64,000 nt of DNA from Pedobacter petrophilus (GCF_009674725.1 NZ_WKKH01000018.1:1-64000), one strand, 5' to 3'. Shown: positions 37,601 through 46,263, counted from the stretch's first letter. Notes: generated from the letters alone by a model not told the origin. A program made the numbers and translations.

Positions 37601-37901
37601 ATACCGAATTTTCTGAAGATACATTGATACTAAAATCGCCATTATTTGTTGATACAACCCCATTTTGAGTGCCTTTTTCTTTAATACTAACCCCTGGAAG
37701 TGTCTCATTATTACTATCAGTTATTTTACCAGAAACAGTTATAACAGCTTTGCTTGAGGTTATTTTTAGTTTGGGATTTACTGCTGCTTTTACGTGTATG
37801 TTTAACAGCGATGCAGTAAGAGAAACTACTAGTAAACACAAAAAGGATTTAAACAATACACTTTTTGGAATACGTGGATCACGAAAGGCAAATTTTTTCA
37901 T
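34692..37901 (-). CDS. SusC/RagA-family TonB-dependent outer-membrane transporter
   Basis: A 1069-residue outer-membrane oligosaccharide importer. Signal region (to about residue 38), then a carboxypeptidase-regulatory-like domain (VSGKITDSNNETLPGVSIKE, about 55-135), a plug domain with VVIGYGSVKKGDVTGSVSS, LQGRAAGVQVTNSD and ASATAIYGSRGANGVILITT, and a large beta-barrel ending in the SusC-type C-terminus (ARSFIFGAKFGF). Partner of the SusD gene 25 bp downstream. The 5' leader has a 12-bp tandem repeat (37908-37931) shared in part with the leader at 61314-61344. No anti-sigma/ECF pair adjoins it, so control by one of the HTCS or the AraC protein is likely. Confidence 0.96.
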   Translation of the reverse strand: MKKFAFRDPRIPKSVLFKSFLCLLVVSLTASLLNIHVKAAVNPKLKITSSKAVITVSGKITDSNNETLPGVSIKEKGTQNGVVSTNNGDFSINVSSENSVLVFSYIGFETQEISVGKNTKLNVVLKSESKLLNDVVVIGYGSVKKGDVTGSVSSIKAADFKNTQLTSVSQALQGRAAGVQVTNSDATPGARPNIRIRGNNSLGTSSEPLFVVDGYPSNEDLSSLNPNDIESMEILKDASATAIYGSRGANGVILITTKRGKAGQLNINLEGYHGVSSVTKKLDLMNAREYAEYKNEVIKNLTPTAAPFASQALLDYFSTHTTNWQDGLFQSAPVSSAQLSISGGEEKTKFLLSGEVFQQDGIVRKTGFERGNLRFNLDRQISDKLKFGLTSVLAHTLGHNTLVNTAGGTQGGVILNALRINPSIPVSGPINGYSYGNGIIRDDFSVSYSGNVDRLGNPVAYSERVTNDAYLNRAQVSMFGEYDILKGLKLKVLVGGESASGRQNFFAPSDLYEEAGNKGSGSKFNRITRNWLNENYLTYTKDFGSKYSITALAGVSFQKFNNETSTASSAGIFSNAFEENSLGAGPAQKAFSFADQNQLQSYYTRINGKLWSNLLLTATLRADGSSKFGANHRYGYFPSAAIAYKLKELPMLKKLDMISDLKIRAGYGVTGNQEINPYLSRYGYDLASSSNNPSAKDGNVVFGTTKQVAAAASQVSNQNLQWEQTAAFNAGVDVSLWSERLLFTIDYYNKKTTNLLWQVALPATTGFTNAQENLGSISNKGLELSLSGKPISTTNFKWNSSFNLATNRNKILSLGLEPFRKIGSGEFEALISREDFIILQPGQELGKFFLYTFDGIWQSQTEINNSNFSNAYKATLKPGFAKYIDINNDQKIDQGDKKIMDGSAYPKFVFGFTNTFSYKGFELNAFLQGQQGNKILNLNKYYLEYEAANNKGKSVLNRWKGEGTSNTLTAAGSETSRLLADDFLEDGSYIRLKSLSLSYQINDNKWLKGAKINSLRLYVTGTNLGVITKYTGFDPEVNSYASTRQFVQGVDQGAYAVARSFIFGAKFGF

Positions 37902-37907
37902 ACTTTA

Positions 37908-37931
37908 AATTATTTGGTTAATTATTTGGTT
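37908..37931 (-). promoter_or_regulatory. 12-bp tandem repeat in SusC leader
   Basis: On the minus strand AACCAAATAATT occurs twice in tandem, 6 bp before the SusC start codon. The leader of the lipoprotein gene at 61345 shows AACCAAATAATTA and the same AAAGTATG start context. The leader at 50663-50690 has two related ACCAAA copies. This is a likely mRNA leader element. Confidence 0.5.
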
Positions 37932-38054
37932 ATTTCAGATGCTTGTTATAGCACTATTGGATTGGTTTTTAAACTAAAATGAGGCATTCACTGTAATTTC
38001 CTCACTTATTCATTTAAGCAAATGGAAGAATAGTAAGCTAATCAGGGTTGCTGT

Positions 38055-38077
38055 AATGAGTATTTTTTTTACTCATT
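38055..38077. repeat. Inverted repeat AATGAGTA/TACTCATT
   Basis: A perfect 8-bp inverted repeat around a 7-nt T run lies 34 bp past the BASS stop codon and 154 bp before the SusC start. It could end the operon upstream or serve as an operator for SusC. No T tract follows the stem on the minus strand, which weakens the terminator reading. Confidence 0.45.
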
Positions 38078-38110
38078 CCTGTATTTTTAAATAAAAAAGA
38101 TGCTTCTAGC

Positions 38111-39211
38111 TTAAACAACAGATTCTTCTGGACGCGGTTCAATAGGTTTACTTCCCCAATAGGTTGCTAGCAGAGAAAATGTGGTGTTCATAATAGGCCC
38201 GTTAACTGCAGGGGCTAAACCCACCGTTGCAATTTTACCCATCTGTACTGCAATTCCAGATGCTAAGCCACCATTTTGCATCCCCACTTCAATAGCTATT
38301 GTTCTGCTGTTTAATTTTGACAGGCCAAATAAGCGACCACCCCAATAACCCAAAAACACTCCAGCGGTCATGTGTAAAAACATGGCAACCACCAACGTAA
38401 TGCCAATATGTAACATATTGTTTCTACCTGCAGCCGTAATTATTATAATGATACAAGCGATGCCGGCCATAGAAATTTTGGGCATTACATGATCTATCCA
38501 CACTGCTTTTTTATGAAAAAAATGGTTTACAAAAACGCCGAGGAAAATAGGTATGATTACCAGTTTCAATATATCCAGAAACATAGCAGAAAAGCTAACT
38601 GGCACAAATTGACCTCCTAAAAATTTCATTAATAGTGGGGTCATTAGTGGAGCTAGCAGCGTAGAAACTGCAGTAATGGTGACCGATAAAGCTAAATTGG
38701 CCTTTGCAATAAAAGCGATGACATTACTGGCCAATCCGCTTGGCATACAGCCCACCAAAACAACCCCCGCCGCAATCTCTGGCGGAAAGCCGAATGCTTT
38801 GGCTATGGTAAAACCAACAAAAGGCATAATGGTATAATGGCATAGCACGCCAACCAATACTGCTTTAGGCATTTTAAACACGCCAGACAAATCGCGCCAG
38901 CCCATGGTACAACCTACTCCAAAAGTAATAATTTGCAGCAAAGGCACAATGAGGTTTTTTAGTTGAAAGCTGCCTAAGGTGATAAAATATTCAGGAAAAG
39001 TCATAGCAACAGTTACCGAAGCAAGGATGAAAACTGTATAAGCGAATTTTTTAAATTTGGCCGACTGCATCATGGTAAATGCCAGAAGCAGCCAAAATAC
39101 GGTTAAAAACAAGCCTCCTTCCACAAGTTTATGACTTAAAAATAAGTAAGTAGCAATTATTAATATGGCTACCGTTGCCAGTAGGGATATTTTTTTTAGG
39201 GTGATGCCCAT
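38111..39211 (-). CDS. Bile acid:sodium symporter (BASS) family transporter
   Basis: A 366-residue inner-membrane carrier with about 10 helices. The family signature is clear in GVVLVGCMPSGLASNVIAFI and GVGCTMGWRDL. BASS proteins move organic anions (bile acids, pyruvate, pantoate) with sodium. The gene starts 3 bp after an aldo/keto reductase and is the last of an operon with two uronate-releasing enzymes (a heparinase-like lyase and GH88/105) and DUF4861. A plausible inferred role is uptake of a uronic acid or keto-acid released by them. This would be a transporter type not usually assigned to uronates. No signal peptide is needed, and the start at 39211 fits the first helix. Confidence 0.87.
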   Translation of the reverse strand: MGITLKKISLLATVAILIIATYLFLSHKLVEGGLFLTVFWLLLAFTMMQSAKFKKFAYTVFILASVTVAMTFPEYFITLGSFQLKNLIVPLLQIITFGVGCTMGWRDLSGVFKMPKAVLVGVLCHYTIMPFVGFTIAKAFGFPPEIAAGVVLVGCMPSGLASNVIAFIAKANLALSVTITAVSTLLAPLMTPLLMKFLGGQFVPVSFSAMFLDILKLVIIPIFLGVFVNHFFHKKAVWIDHVMPKISMAGIACIIIIITAAGRNNMLHIGITLVVAMFLHMTAGVFLGYWGGRLFGLSKLNSRTIAIEVGMQNGGLASGIAVQMGKIATVGLAPAVNGPIMNTTFSLLATYWGSKPIEPRPEESVV

Positions 39212-39214
39212 TTT

Positions 39215-40207
39215 TTAAAGTATTAAATCTATCTGAAGCAAAGCATTATTAATGTTATTGATTTCTTCGTCTGTTAATATGAAAGAAGCTGCTTTTACAT
39301 TTTCTAACATCTGCGAAGCATTACGTGCTCCAACCAACACTGAAGTAACCGCGGGTTGCCTCATAGTCCAATTAAGTGCTAATTGTGCAAGGCTGATGTC
39401 TCTTTCATCTGCTATGTGTTTTACGGCATCCAGCATTTTCATCACTTCCTTATGGTTGTGCTCTTTAAAATAAGGTGTGTTAGGGCGGTGGTCGCCATGG
39501 TTAAAAACATGCCCAGGTTTTATTTTACCTGTTAAAAGTCCTTTTTGTAAGGATGTATGTGGTAAAATACCAATACCATTCTTTAGGCAAAAAGGTACCA
39601 GGTCTTTTTCAATACCCCGATTAACCATACTATACGCTACCTGATTTGTAGCTATTGGCAAAACAGCATTGGCTCTTTCCAGTAAATCTACTGGGCAGTT
39701 ACATACTCCAGCCGCCAGAATTTTACCTTGCGTTTTCAATATTTCCAATGCTTCCATGGTCTCTTCTATAGGCGTGGTGCTTTCTGGCCAATGCATCTGG
39801 AAAAGGTCGATATAATCGGTTTGTAAACGCTTAAGGCTTCGTTCACATTCGTCGATAACACTTTGCTTACCATTAAACTTATATATTTTAACAGGTTTGT
39901 CCTGATTGTCTTTGCTCTCAAAAGCAAAATCACCTTTCTCGGCGTCCCATATCATCCCAAATTTTGTAAGCAGCTGCACTTTGTCACGCTTGCCCTTAAT
40001 GGTATTTCCAACCACAATTTCGCTATGCCCCATGCCATAAACGGGAGCGGTATCAATGGTGGTTACTCCGTTTTCTATAGCAGCTTCAATTGCCTTAATT
40101 GCATCGCCTTCATCGGCTCCGCCCCAAAACCAGCCTCCTATTGCGAACGCGCCATAAGTAATAGGCGAAAGCATAATGTTTGTGCCCGGTAATTGCTTCT
40201 TATCCAT
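39215..40207 (-). CDS. Aldo/keto reductase
   Basis: A 330-residue cytoplasmic NADPH-type oxidoreductase with a TIM barrel. The catalytic tetrad region is visible: DTAPVYGMGHSE (Asp and Tyr), LLTKFGM (Lys) and DLFQMHWPEST (His). A nucleotide-binding end follows with SVLVGARNASQMLENV. It lies in the same unit as the BASS carrier (3 bp apart) and behind the lyase 2 gene. A likely, unproven job is reduction of an aldehyde or keto sugar such as a 4-deoxy-5-keto-uronate formed by lyase and GH88/105 action. Confidence 0.87.
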   Translation of the reverse strand: MDKKQLPGTNIMLSPITYGAFAIGGWFWGGADEGDAIKAIEAAIENGVTTIDTAPVYGMGHSEIVVGNTIKGKRDKVQLLTKFGMIWDAEKGDFAFESKDNQDKPVKIYKFNGKQSVIDECERSLKRLQTDYIDLFQMHWPESTTPIEETMEALEILKTQGKILAAGVCNCPVDLLERANAVLPIATNQVAYSMVNRGIEKDLVPFCLKNGIGILPHTSLQKGLLTGKIKPGHVFNHGDHRPNTPYFKEHNHKEVMKMLDAVKHIADERDISLAQLALNWTMRQPAVTSVLVGARNASQMLENVKAASFILTDEEINNINNALLQIDLIL

Positions 40208-40293
40208 TTTATTATTTTTTTATATTGATGCTTTAATATTTAGTTGAGATAAATAGAGCTGGCGTTTTTAGGTTAGCCTCACCTACTCAATTT

Positions 40294-42666
40294 TTATTTT
40301 CTTTTGATTATGTACTCACCCTGCCCTGCATTAAAATACAGCAAGCCATCTTTATTGTACAGGTCATTTATAGAATTTTTACTATTGCTTAGGCACTTGA
40401 TACTCCAATTGCCTTTTGCCAAATCGGCAATTAACACCTTGGTTGTTCCCTTAGCAGTTATTTTTAAATTGATGGCAGTTGCAGCCAGGTCTCCGTTTTT
40501 ATTGAACAGTACCATCCTATCACCGATTGTAGTGCCTACAAATCGATCTGTTTCTACCCTTTCGGCCAACAGTGGCTTGGCATTTCCATAATCCATCACC
40601 TGCATCACATTCAAAAAATTATCCACCTTGTTGCCATCCTTAGGCGAAATCTCTATTCGCCATGCGGCATTATCTCCAGAGTTATTTGCCGCAACAATTT
40701 GCTGAGGGAAATTTTTTCCGTTCACGTTGTATTCATTTCCCTTGCCACCAACTTTCTGTATACTAAGGTTTTGAATCAATGGCAATAAAGTAGTGTTGAT
40801 CATTTGACCATTGTACCCTTTGTCGCTCCGTTTTACCATGGTAATATTCCCTTGGATTACAGGCTCTTCCACGCAGTGCAATAAGCAAGATTTTTTATAG
40901 CTTTTATCGGAAGCATCTACGCGATCAAAAACAATCAAAGCTGCAGGTACACCTATATTTTTAAGGTTCAAAAACACAAAAGAGCGCTTAAAGCTTTTTA
41001 CTTTATTACTATAAGCTTCTGCAAGTTCTCCTTTTAGGTAAGTATATTCGGGGGCTATGGTATCAGGGCCAAAAGCATGTGCCAGTACTTCACCTGTTTT
41101 ATAATCTTTTGCAAGAAAATCTGAGAGGTTTTTGGGTTCTGCCGCACCATTGGGAAACTGCTGCCCACCATCGTTCACTACCTCATTATCATGCCAGGTG
41201 AACTTTTCATCAGACTTGTAGATAAGCATTGAATTATGAGCAATTGTACGTTGATAATAGTTTTTAAAATGCGCTGAGCCATAGGCTCCTGTGGTGCCTT
41301 GGTAAATGCCCGAGTTAACCGCAAGAGGCCCTTTATAATAAAGTTGAAAACTGCCCGCATCCAAATGTTGATGGTTGGTAAAATTATAGGCACCTATCTT
41401 CATCTCAGCCACTACTGCATTTGAGTTTATGCCAGCTTCCCAACCTGTTCTTGCCACCATGGTGCCCAAGGGCTCTTTAAAGTATTTTGTTAGGGGCGTA
41501 GAACGCATGTCTTCTTTTGGCAATACATTGGGGTCTATGAGTAAGAGATCGTATAGGGGGTCTTTGCCAATCAGTTTTCCTTTAATAGCCGCACTCATAA
41601 GAACGGGGTCTTTGAAATAACTTGCCGTAAGCGCATCGGATGCCATGCTCCAATAGTCGCCGAATTTGATGAACAACTCGTTAAAATCGTCGCCATCTCT
41701 AAATACCTGTCCATCGGGTCTGCGGGTATAAAACCATTTATACGGCACGTTAGCTTGAGACTTGCTTACCACGTTTGGATACCCCATCCTATCAAAAAGG
41801 AGGGTAAAAAGCAAATCGTACTTAAACCGGTAAGGTCCATAAGCACTTCCCTGGTGGTGGTAAGAAGCTGGGTAAAACAAATTTCTAATCGGGATAAATT
41901 CAGCAAATATCCTACCCGCTACCAAGTTGTATATCTCGGGTTTTTCATCATAAGTAGCAATGCCGCAAGAAAGCATATCTCTTGATAACTGTGCCTCTAC
42001 CCCATGTCCCACAATGGATCCTTGCACTAATTTTGGCCAAACTACTTCTAGTTTTGTTGCCAAAGATTCCATTTGTGTGATGAGGACTTTTTTTTCTTTA
42101 TCGCCTATTAAATCATAGCACCAATCATATACTACAGCCATGGTATGTATGGCATTACCGATGTCTCTGCAAACGTCGGCTTTATTATAATCAATGATGA
42201 TGGTCTTATTCAGGTTTTGTATGGCAACCACGGCTGCTTCTCCCGATGGAACATGATGGTCAAACGCATACAAAAAAGCTTTTGATTCAATTGCACTTAA
42301 CACTTTAAAATCTATGTTGTGCCTTACACCTTGTTTTAGCTCACCATCGGTAGGCCTAAGAGCCTGTTTCCTGATGCTATCTAAACAACCCGACAACAAA
42401 GGGTTTGCCGCATTTTCTTTTAGCTTCGCAATGTCTGATTTTCTAAAATACAAACGAGGGTGTTCGTGGGGTGGCTTGGGGATATCCAAGCCCAAGCCAT
42501 CCCTTTTGGTTAAGGGTGGATATTTAACTTGAACAATTTTATTTGTATCAATAGCATGAATATAGGGATCCACATATCCTGGATGTGCGTCTAATACTTT
42601 CTGTGCATGCGCAGCTAATCCGATGGCAAAAGCAACTGCAGTTAGTAGTATTTTAATATTATGCAT
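40294..42666 (-). CDS. Heparinase II/III-family polysaccharide lyase 2
   Basis: A 790-residue exported protein with a signal peptide ending near residue 21 (GLAAHAQ). The helical toroid half includes PHEHPRLYFRKSDIAKLKEN, MAVVYDWCYDLIGDKE and QGSIVGHGVEAQLSRDML. The beta-sandwich half carries the family motif FTNHQHLDAGSFQLYYKGPL and YYQRTIAHNSMLIY. This is the usual Tyr/His setup of heparinase II/III-type lyases that act on uronate-containing glycans. It is only distantly related to lyase 1 at 28085. It is flanked by an AKR gene downstream (86 bp) and the GlcG/HbpS-like gene upstream (80 bp). The specific PL family and substrate are not resolved. Confidence 0.82.
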   Translation of the reverse strand: MHNIKILLTAVAFAIGLAAHAQKVLDAHPGYVDPYIHAIDTNKIVQVKYPPLTKRDGLGLDIPKPPHEHPRLYFRKSDIAKLKENAANPLLSGCLDSIRKQALRPTDGELKQGVRHNIDFKVLSAIESKAFLYAFDHHVPSGEAAVVAIQNLNKTIIIDYNKADVCRDIGNAIHTMAVVYDWCYDLIGDKEKKVLITQMESLATKLEVVWPKLVQGSIVGHGVEAQLSRDMLSCGIATYDEKPEIYNLVAGRIFAEFIPIRNLFYPASYHHQGSAYGPYRFKYDLLFTLLFDRMGYPNVVSKSQANVPYKWFYTRRPDGQVFRDGDDFNELFIKFGDYWSMASDALTASYFKDPVLMSAAIKGKLIGKDPLYDLLLIDPNVLPKEDMRSTPLTKYFKEPLGTMVARTGWEAGINSNAVVAEMKIGAYNFTNHQHLDAGSFQLYYKGPLAVNSGIYQGTTGAYGSAHFKNYYQRTIAHNSMLIYKSDEKFTWHDNEVVNDGGQQFPNGAAEPKNLSDFLAKDYKTGEVLAHAFGPDTIAPEYTYLKGELAEAYSNKVKSFKRSFVFLNLKNIGVPAALIVFDRVDASDKSYKKSCLLHCVEEPVIQGNITMVKRSDKGYNGQMINTTLLPLIQNLSIQKVGGKGNEYNVNGKNFPQQIVAANNSGDNAAWRIEISPKDGNKVDNFLNVMQVMDYGNAKPLLAERVETDRFVGTTIGDRMVLFNKNGDLAATAINLKITAKGTTKVLIADLAKGNWSIKCLSNSKNSINDLYNKDGLLYFNAGQGEYIIKRK

Positions 42667-42746
42667 TAGCAGGTTTCATTTTGATTTTTTTATTGATGTT
42701 TTTATGGTACGGCGGTTATAGTGAGGATATTAATTATTGTTTTCTA

Positions 42747-43196
42747 TTACAAAAAGAAACTGTCTCTTCCATATTCCGCTAATTCGTTGTCTTGCATCAT
42801 CAAATCACCATCGCCCTTCTTACCTTTTCTGCCGCTTACGCCTATGCCGCCAATTACCTGCCCGTTATGCATAATGACCACACCACCTGTAAATCCAGTA
42901 AAATTTTCATCCGTCCAATTGCGCATATCAAAATCAACTGTTTTTTCATTTTTGGGAAAGGATGCCCAGTTGATGGTATCTTTTTGGCCTACTACCGCAG
43001 AATACGCTTTGCTTTGGGCTAGCTTGATACTTGCGGGCACCACATGATCCATCGCCTGAAATGCTATTAAATGCCCAGAGGCGTTAACTACCGCAACCGC
43101 TACGGGGTTACCTCCATCCTTGCTGGCGTTGGTTATGATTTGATTGACGCCTTGCATGGCTTCTTCTAGTGTTACAGATAAAATATTGAATGGCAT
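42747..43196 (-). CDS. GlcG/HbpS (DUF336) family protein
   Basis: A 149-residue protein of the GlcG/HbpS family. Family features are LEEAMQGVNQIITNA, VAVAVVNASGHLIAFQAMDH, KLAQSKAYSAVVG and GGVVIMHNGQVIGGIGVSG. Members have been linked to haem binding (HbpS) and to glycolate or diol loci (GlcG), but a common biochemical role is not established. There is no signal peptide. It lies 28 bp after the GH88 2 gene and 80 bp before lyase 2, so it belongs to the same operon. It may be an accessory to oxidation or stress handling, which is only a guess. Confidence 0.82.
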   Translation of the reverse strand: MPFNILSVTLEEAMQGVNQIITNASKDGGNPVAVAVVNASGHLIAFQAMDHVVPASIKLAQSKAYSAVVGQKDTINWASFPKNEKTVDFDMRNWTDENFTGFTGGVVIMHNGQVIGGIGVSGRKGKKGDGDLMMQDNELAEYGRDSFFL

Positions 43197-43224
43197 GTTT
43201 TATTTCTAAATATTGAGGTTTTGC

Positions 43225-44433
43225 TTATCGGGTCATTTCGTCTGCGGCAAGCATGATAATGCCAGGCACAAAGCCACGGAATTTTTCATCCATCAAATTC
43301 ACCTTTTTCTCTTCGGCGGTTACGGCCCAACCTGTATAGGTATTATGCACCACTCCTTTTTCATCCACACTCTTTTTAATAAACTCCCAACCCTTATTAC
43401 ACATATCATTATATATAGGCGGCAACCAACCATTTCTCATTCCTTCTTTTACAGATGCCACAACCATTGCGATACCGGTAACTTCTTCAGGAGAAGAAGG
43501 ATCATCAACCAATACATGCAAGCCACCGTTTTTACTTTGATATTTTACAGTCCCATCTGCAATAACCTTCATTGCTGCTGCAGCTCTTTTAAACTCTGGA
43601 TGTGTTTTTGGCAGATAGCGCAATAACCCACTTATAGCCCATATTAACCAACCCTGAGAGCGGCACCAATAGGTTTTAGCAGGCTCTCCCTTAAATAAAC
43701 CGGTACGTACAATTCCTTTTTTAACGTCTAAAAAATACTCGATACCTTGGTTTAACTGATAGATAGATTGTTTCCAATACATATTGGCCACAGCTATATC
43801 AGTACATAGCGATGCAGCAATTGCGTTAGCCCTTGTTGCCCAGTAAGCAGTATCAGGTATGGCGAAATCCATATAATTATAGTCGTCATGAGCAAGCATT
43901 CCAAACCTATCTCTGGCAGCATAATGTAAAATGGCATCGGCTACATCGAAGCAAACTTGCTTGGCTTTTAAATCGCGGGTTTGTTTATACAGTTCATGTA
44001 CTGGAAATGCTACGCCGAGGTTAGCCGAATAAATAACAAATGTTAACGGGCCGTCTCGCAGTATCCTTGCCTTTGGTCCTTCATATTGTTTGTAATATTG
44101 CTCGTCGGTTAATTTAGAATCATGCTCTACATGAAAATTAAACCACTTTTTGGAGTAGTCTAACCCTTCCTTATAACCTCGATTAGCAAACCGGAGCAAG
44201 CCTTCTATCTGTATGGTGCCATCCCAGTCGGTATTAACCGTTTTAAACTCTGCCTTTAGGGTATTTTTCACCATTTGTTTCAGGTTAGCTGGAAGCATAT
44301 TCGGTAAACCATCCGCACTCAATACAGACTTATCATAAAAATTTTCGGTTTGCTTGCCTACACTTAAAAGCGGCGATAGGAGGCCGCCTAGAGTTAAACC
44401 CAAGGCTAATTCTGTAAACTCTTTTCTTTTCAT
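43225..44433 (-). CDS. GH88/GH105-family unsaturated uronyl hydrolase 2
   Basis: A 402-residue paralogue of the enzyme at 23484-24692, equal in length, sharing most motifs: TYWCRSQGWLIWAISGLLRY, MLAHDDYNYMDF, YEGPKARILRDGPL and LHVLVDDPSSPEEVTGIAM. The N-terminus MKRKEFTELALGLTLGG suggests export. The start codon overlaps the DUF4861 stop codon by ATGA, so translation is probably coupled. It should remove unsaturated uronosyl residues produced by lyase 2 encoded downstream. Whether the two copies split glucuronyl and galacturonyl substrates is unknown. Confidence 0.85.
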   Translation of the reverse strand: MKRKEFTELALGLTLGGLLSPLLSVGKQTENFYDKSVLSADGLPNMLPANLKQMVKNTLKAEFKTVNTDWDGTIQIEGLLRFANRGYKEGLDYSKKWFNFHVEHDSKLTDEQYYKQYEGPKARILRDGPLTFVIYSANLGVAFPVHELYKQTRDLKAKQVCFDVADAILHYAARDRFGMLAHDDYNYMDFAIPDTAYWATRANAIAASLCTDIAVANMYWKQSIYQLNQGIEYFLDVKKGIVRTGLFKGEPAKTYWCRSQGWLIWAISGLLRYLPKTHPEFKRAAAAMKVIADGTVKYQSKNGGLHVLVDDPSSPEEVTGIAMVVASVKEGMRNGWLPPIYNDMCNKGWEFIKKSVDEKGVVHNTYTGWAVTAEEKKVNLMDEKFRGFVPGIIMLAADEMTR

Positions 44434-45725
44434 TTATATAAAATTTTTGTTTTTATTGGGTTATTCAACTTGTCTGCAACTTCTTGGATATAGCTTTCAA
44501 ATCCTGCTTTGGTAGAGAAACGAGGGTCCGTTTTTTCCCAACAGGCGATAAAATAGATGTTATAAGTTTTATTTTTTTGAGGTTTAAGTGCTACATAGGA
44601 AGTATTTGGGATACTATCTGATGAGCTGGTGGTGGCATGACTTGCATATTGACTTGCCGGAAATAAAATGGCCAGTCCCAATTTGGTTTTAGTGCCATCG
44701 GCCTGATCCCCATAAGTAAACACAGAACTGTATTCGGAATTATGGTTTTTTAATACCGCCTCGCCACCTTCAAAATTAGCTATTCCGGTAACCAGATATT
44801 CATTGTCAGCAAGGCTCAACTTAATTTCATTCTTATAAAAATAATCTCTTTTTATGATGGAGACTTTTTCAAAGCCATTTTTTAATCTGCCAGCAGCGTC
44901 CCATTTCTTAAAATTTAGTTTAAATGCTGCGTATAAAGATCCTTCAGCAATCGCTCGAAAAGTGGTTTTATCAGCATCAGCCAGACGATAAAGGTTTCCG
45001 TTTTTTTGTACCGCTAAACCACCTGCCCCTAATGAATTGCCAGTACGTAAAATATCCATACCCCAATCTTGAAGCTTATGCCAACTACCAACCAAACCTA
45101 CGCGGTTTAAAATAGGTTCTGATAAGACTTTACCATAGATATCTTTACCATTTCGTTTATCAAAAAAACTTCTGAAAGCCACTTTATCATTTTCAATTCC
45201 CGGACCTTCTAGCTGATAAACCGGATCAGCGATGTTCTGTGTAAACCCCCGACTTCTTTCTAAATACTCAATTTCCTTTTCAGGAAGTGCATTTTTACTT
45301 TTTTTGCTAAAGCGGATATTCGTTACTTGCGGAAAAGAGATTTCATCAATCGTTTTTACCCATTCCATCTTCAATGTATCTTTTGAGTTAGCATTGAGAT
45401 TCACTTCTATTAATAAGCAATCCCATCTTCCGTCCTCATCTTTATCTATCAATTGGCTTGTTAAAGTTTTATTTGCTTTCTTTATTAGCGGATAAAAGCC
45501 CGAAGGCATATTTTTTAGTTTACTTTTTTCGATACAGATAATTTCACCTTCTCTTTTAAAGCTTTGGTCATTTTCAATAATGATTAAGTGTTGAGGTATT
45601 TTGGCTTGTGACCAAGCCTGAGTGGCTACCAAAATGATCAAAATTGGTAAACAAACACGTTTTATAAAAAAATCCTGAAATATCAGCTTATAAAATATCA
45701 GCAAACGAAACTTGTAACCTTTCAT
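44430..45725 (-). CDS. DUF4861 domain protein
   Basis: A 431-residue exported protein. The signal peptide follows a basic start (MKGYKFRLLIFYK) and ends in WSQ at about residue 40. The DUF4861 domain covers most of the chain (RGFTQNIADPVYQLEGPGIE, VAFRSFFDKRNGKDIYGK, HKLQDWGMDILRTGNSLGAG, GLAILFPASQYASH). This family, common in Bacteroidota glycan loci, may be a carbohydrate-active beta-sandwich but its function is not settled. It is the first gene of an operon with GH88/105, GlcG/HbpS, lyase 2, AKR and BASS. An operator-like 14-bp inverted repeat lies about 125-160 bp upstream (45851-45887). Confidence 0.78.
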   Translation of the reverse strand: MKGYKFRLLIFYKLIFQDFFIKRVCLPILIILVATQAWSQAKIPQHLIIIENDQSFKREGEIICIEKSKLKNMPSGFYPLIKKANKTLTSQLIDKDEDGRWDCLLIEVNLNANSKDTLKMEWVKTIDEISFPQVTNIRFSKKSKNALPEKEIEYLERSRGFTQNIADPVYQLEGPGIENDKVAFRSFFDKRNGKDIYGKVLSEPILNRVGLVGSWHKLQDWGMDILRTGNSLGAGGLAVQKNGNLYRLADADKTTFRAIAEGSLYAAFKLNFKKWDAAGRLKNGFEKVSIIKRDYFYKNEIKLSLADNEYLVTGIANFEGGEAVLKNHNSEYSSVFTYGDQADGTKTKLGLAILFPASQYASHATTSSSDSIPNTSYVALKPQKNKTYNIYFIACWEKTDPRFSTKAGFESYIQEVADKLNNPIKTKILYK

Positions 45726-46263
45726 GTTTTTCGGTTTTTGATTCCATTGGTTTTACCTAATCACTTATTAAGCAAATACATTTGCGTCTCTTATTTGGAG
45801 TACAAAAGTATTTTGCTTAAAAAATTGGGTTGGCAAAAAATGAAGTCTATTATATTTGGTTAACCAATTTTTTGTTAACCAAATATAAAAACAATTTTAA
45901 ACAATTCAAGAAAATTATTTTCTTTTTTAACATAGCTATAATGCTTCTTTTTTCTAAAGAGACATCATAAGACTTATAGAAGGCATGTTTTTGAAGTTTA
46001 GCCCAAAAGTAGTTAAGGCCATATCATAGGTAAGTGGAATAGCAGAGTGCTTGTTAACGATGGGTAAGTTATAAGCCGCGCCCGTTCTTCTGCCAAGAAA
46101 CGTTTATTCGAAAACCAGATTATGGTTTAAAATGGCCAAAATTATCAGTTCTGTTATTTGCTTGAGCAGCTAAGAATTGATTTATTGGAGACTATTAAAT
46201 CGATTTATAAAAATATTGTTGAACCCGCTAGCTTAAAAAATCAACACTTGTGTTTTGCCTGAG
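45726..46263. other. 538-bp intergenic region
   Basis: This is the gap between the DUF4861 start and the GntR-family stop. It holds the inverted repeat at 45851-45887. The rest (about 45950-46250) has two short open stretches of about 40 codons, one on each strand: RTGAAYNLPIVNKHSAIPL on the minus strand near 46000-46090, and YLLEQLRIDLLETIKSIYKN on the plus strand near 46155-46220. Neither has a start that can be defended. They may be remnants of decayed genes. Confidence 0.4.
45851..45887. promoter_or_regulatory. 14-bp perfect inverted repeat upstream of DUF4861 operon
   Basis: TATATTTGGTTAAC (45851-45864) and GTTAACCAAATATA (45874-45887) are exact inverted copies with a 9-nt spacer. The inner part reads CCAATTTTTTGTT, close to CCAATTTTTGGTT in the two FadR-type sites at 13195 and 13374. 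It lies 126-162 bp before the DUF4861 start. It is most likely an operator for one of the two GntR regulators. Confidence 0.6.

Noticed and set aside
43213-43626. 137-codon plus-strand frame opposite GH88 2
   Set aside because: It is a mirror of a conserved gene; the same kind of mirror frame appears opposite the GH88 1 gene.
45950-46250. Short coding-like stretches in the 538-bp gap
   Set aside because: No start codon with context, no homology I can recall, and lengths near 40 codons; kept only as a note on the gap.
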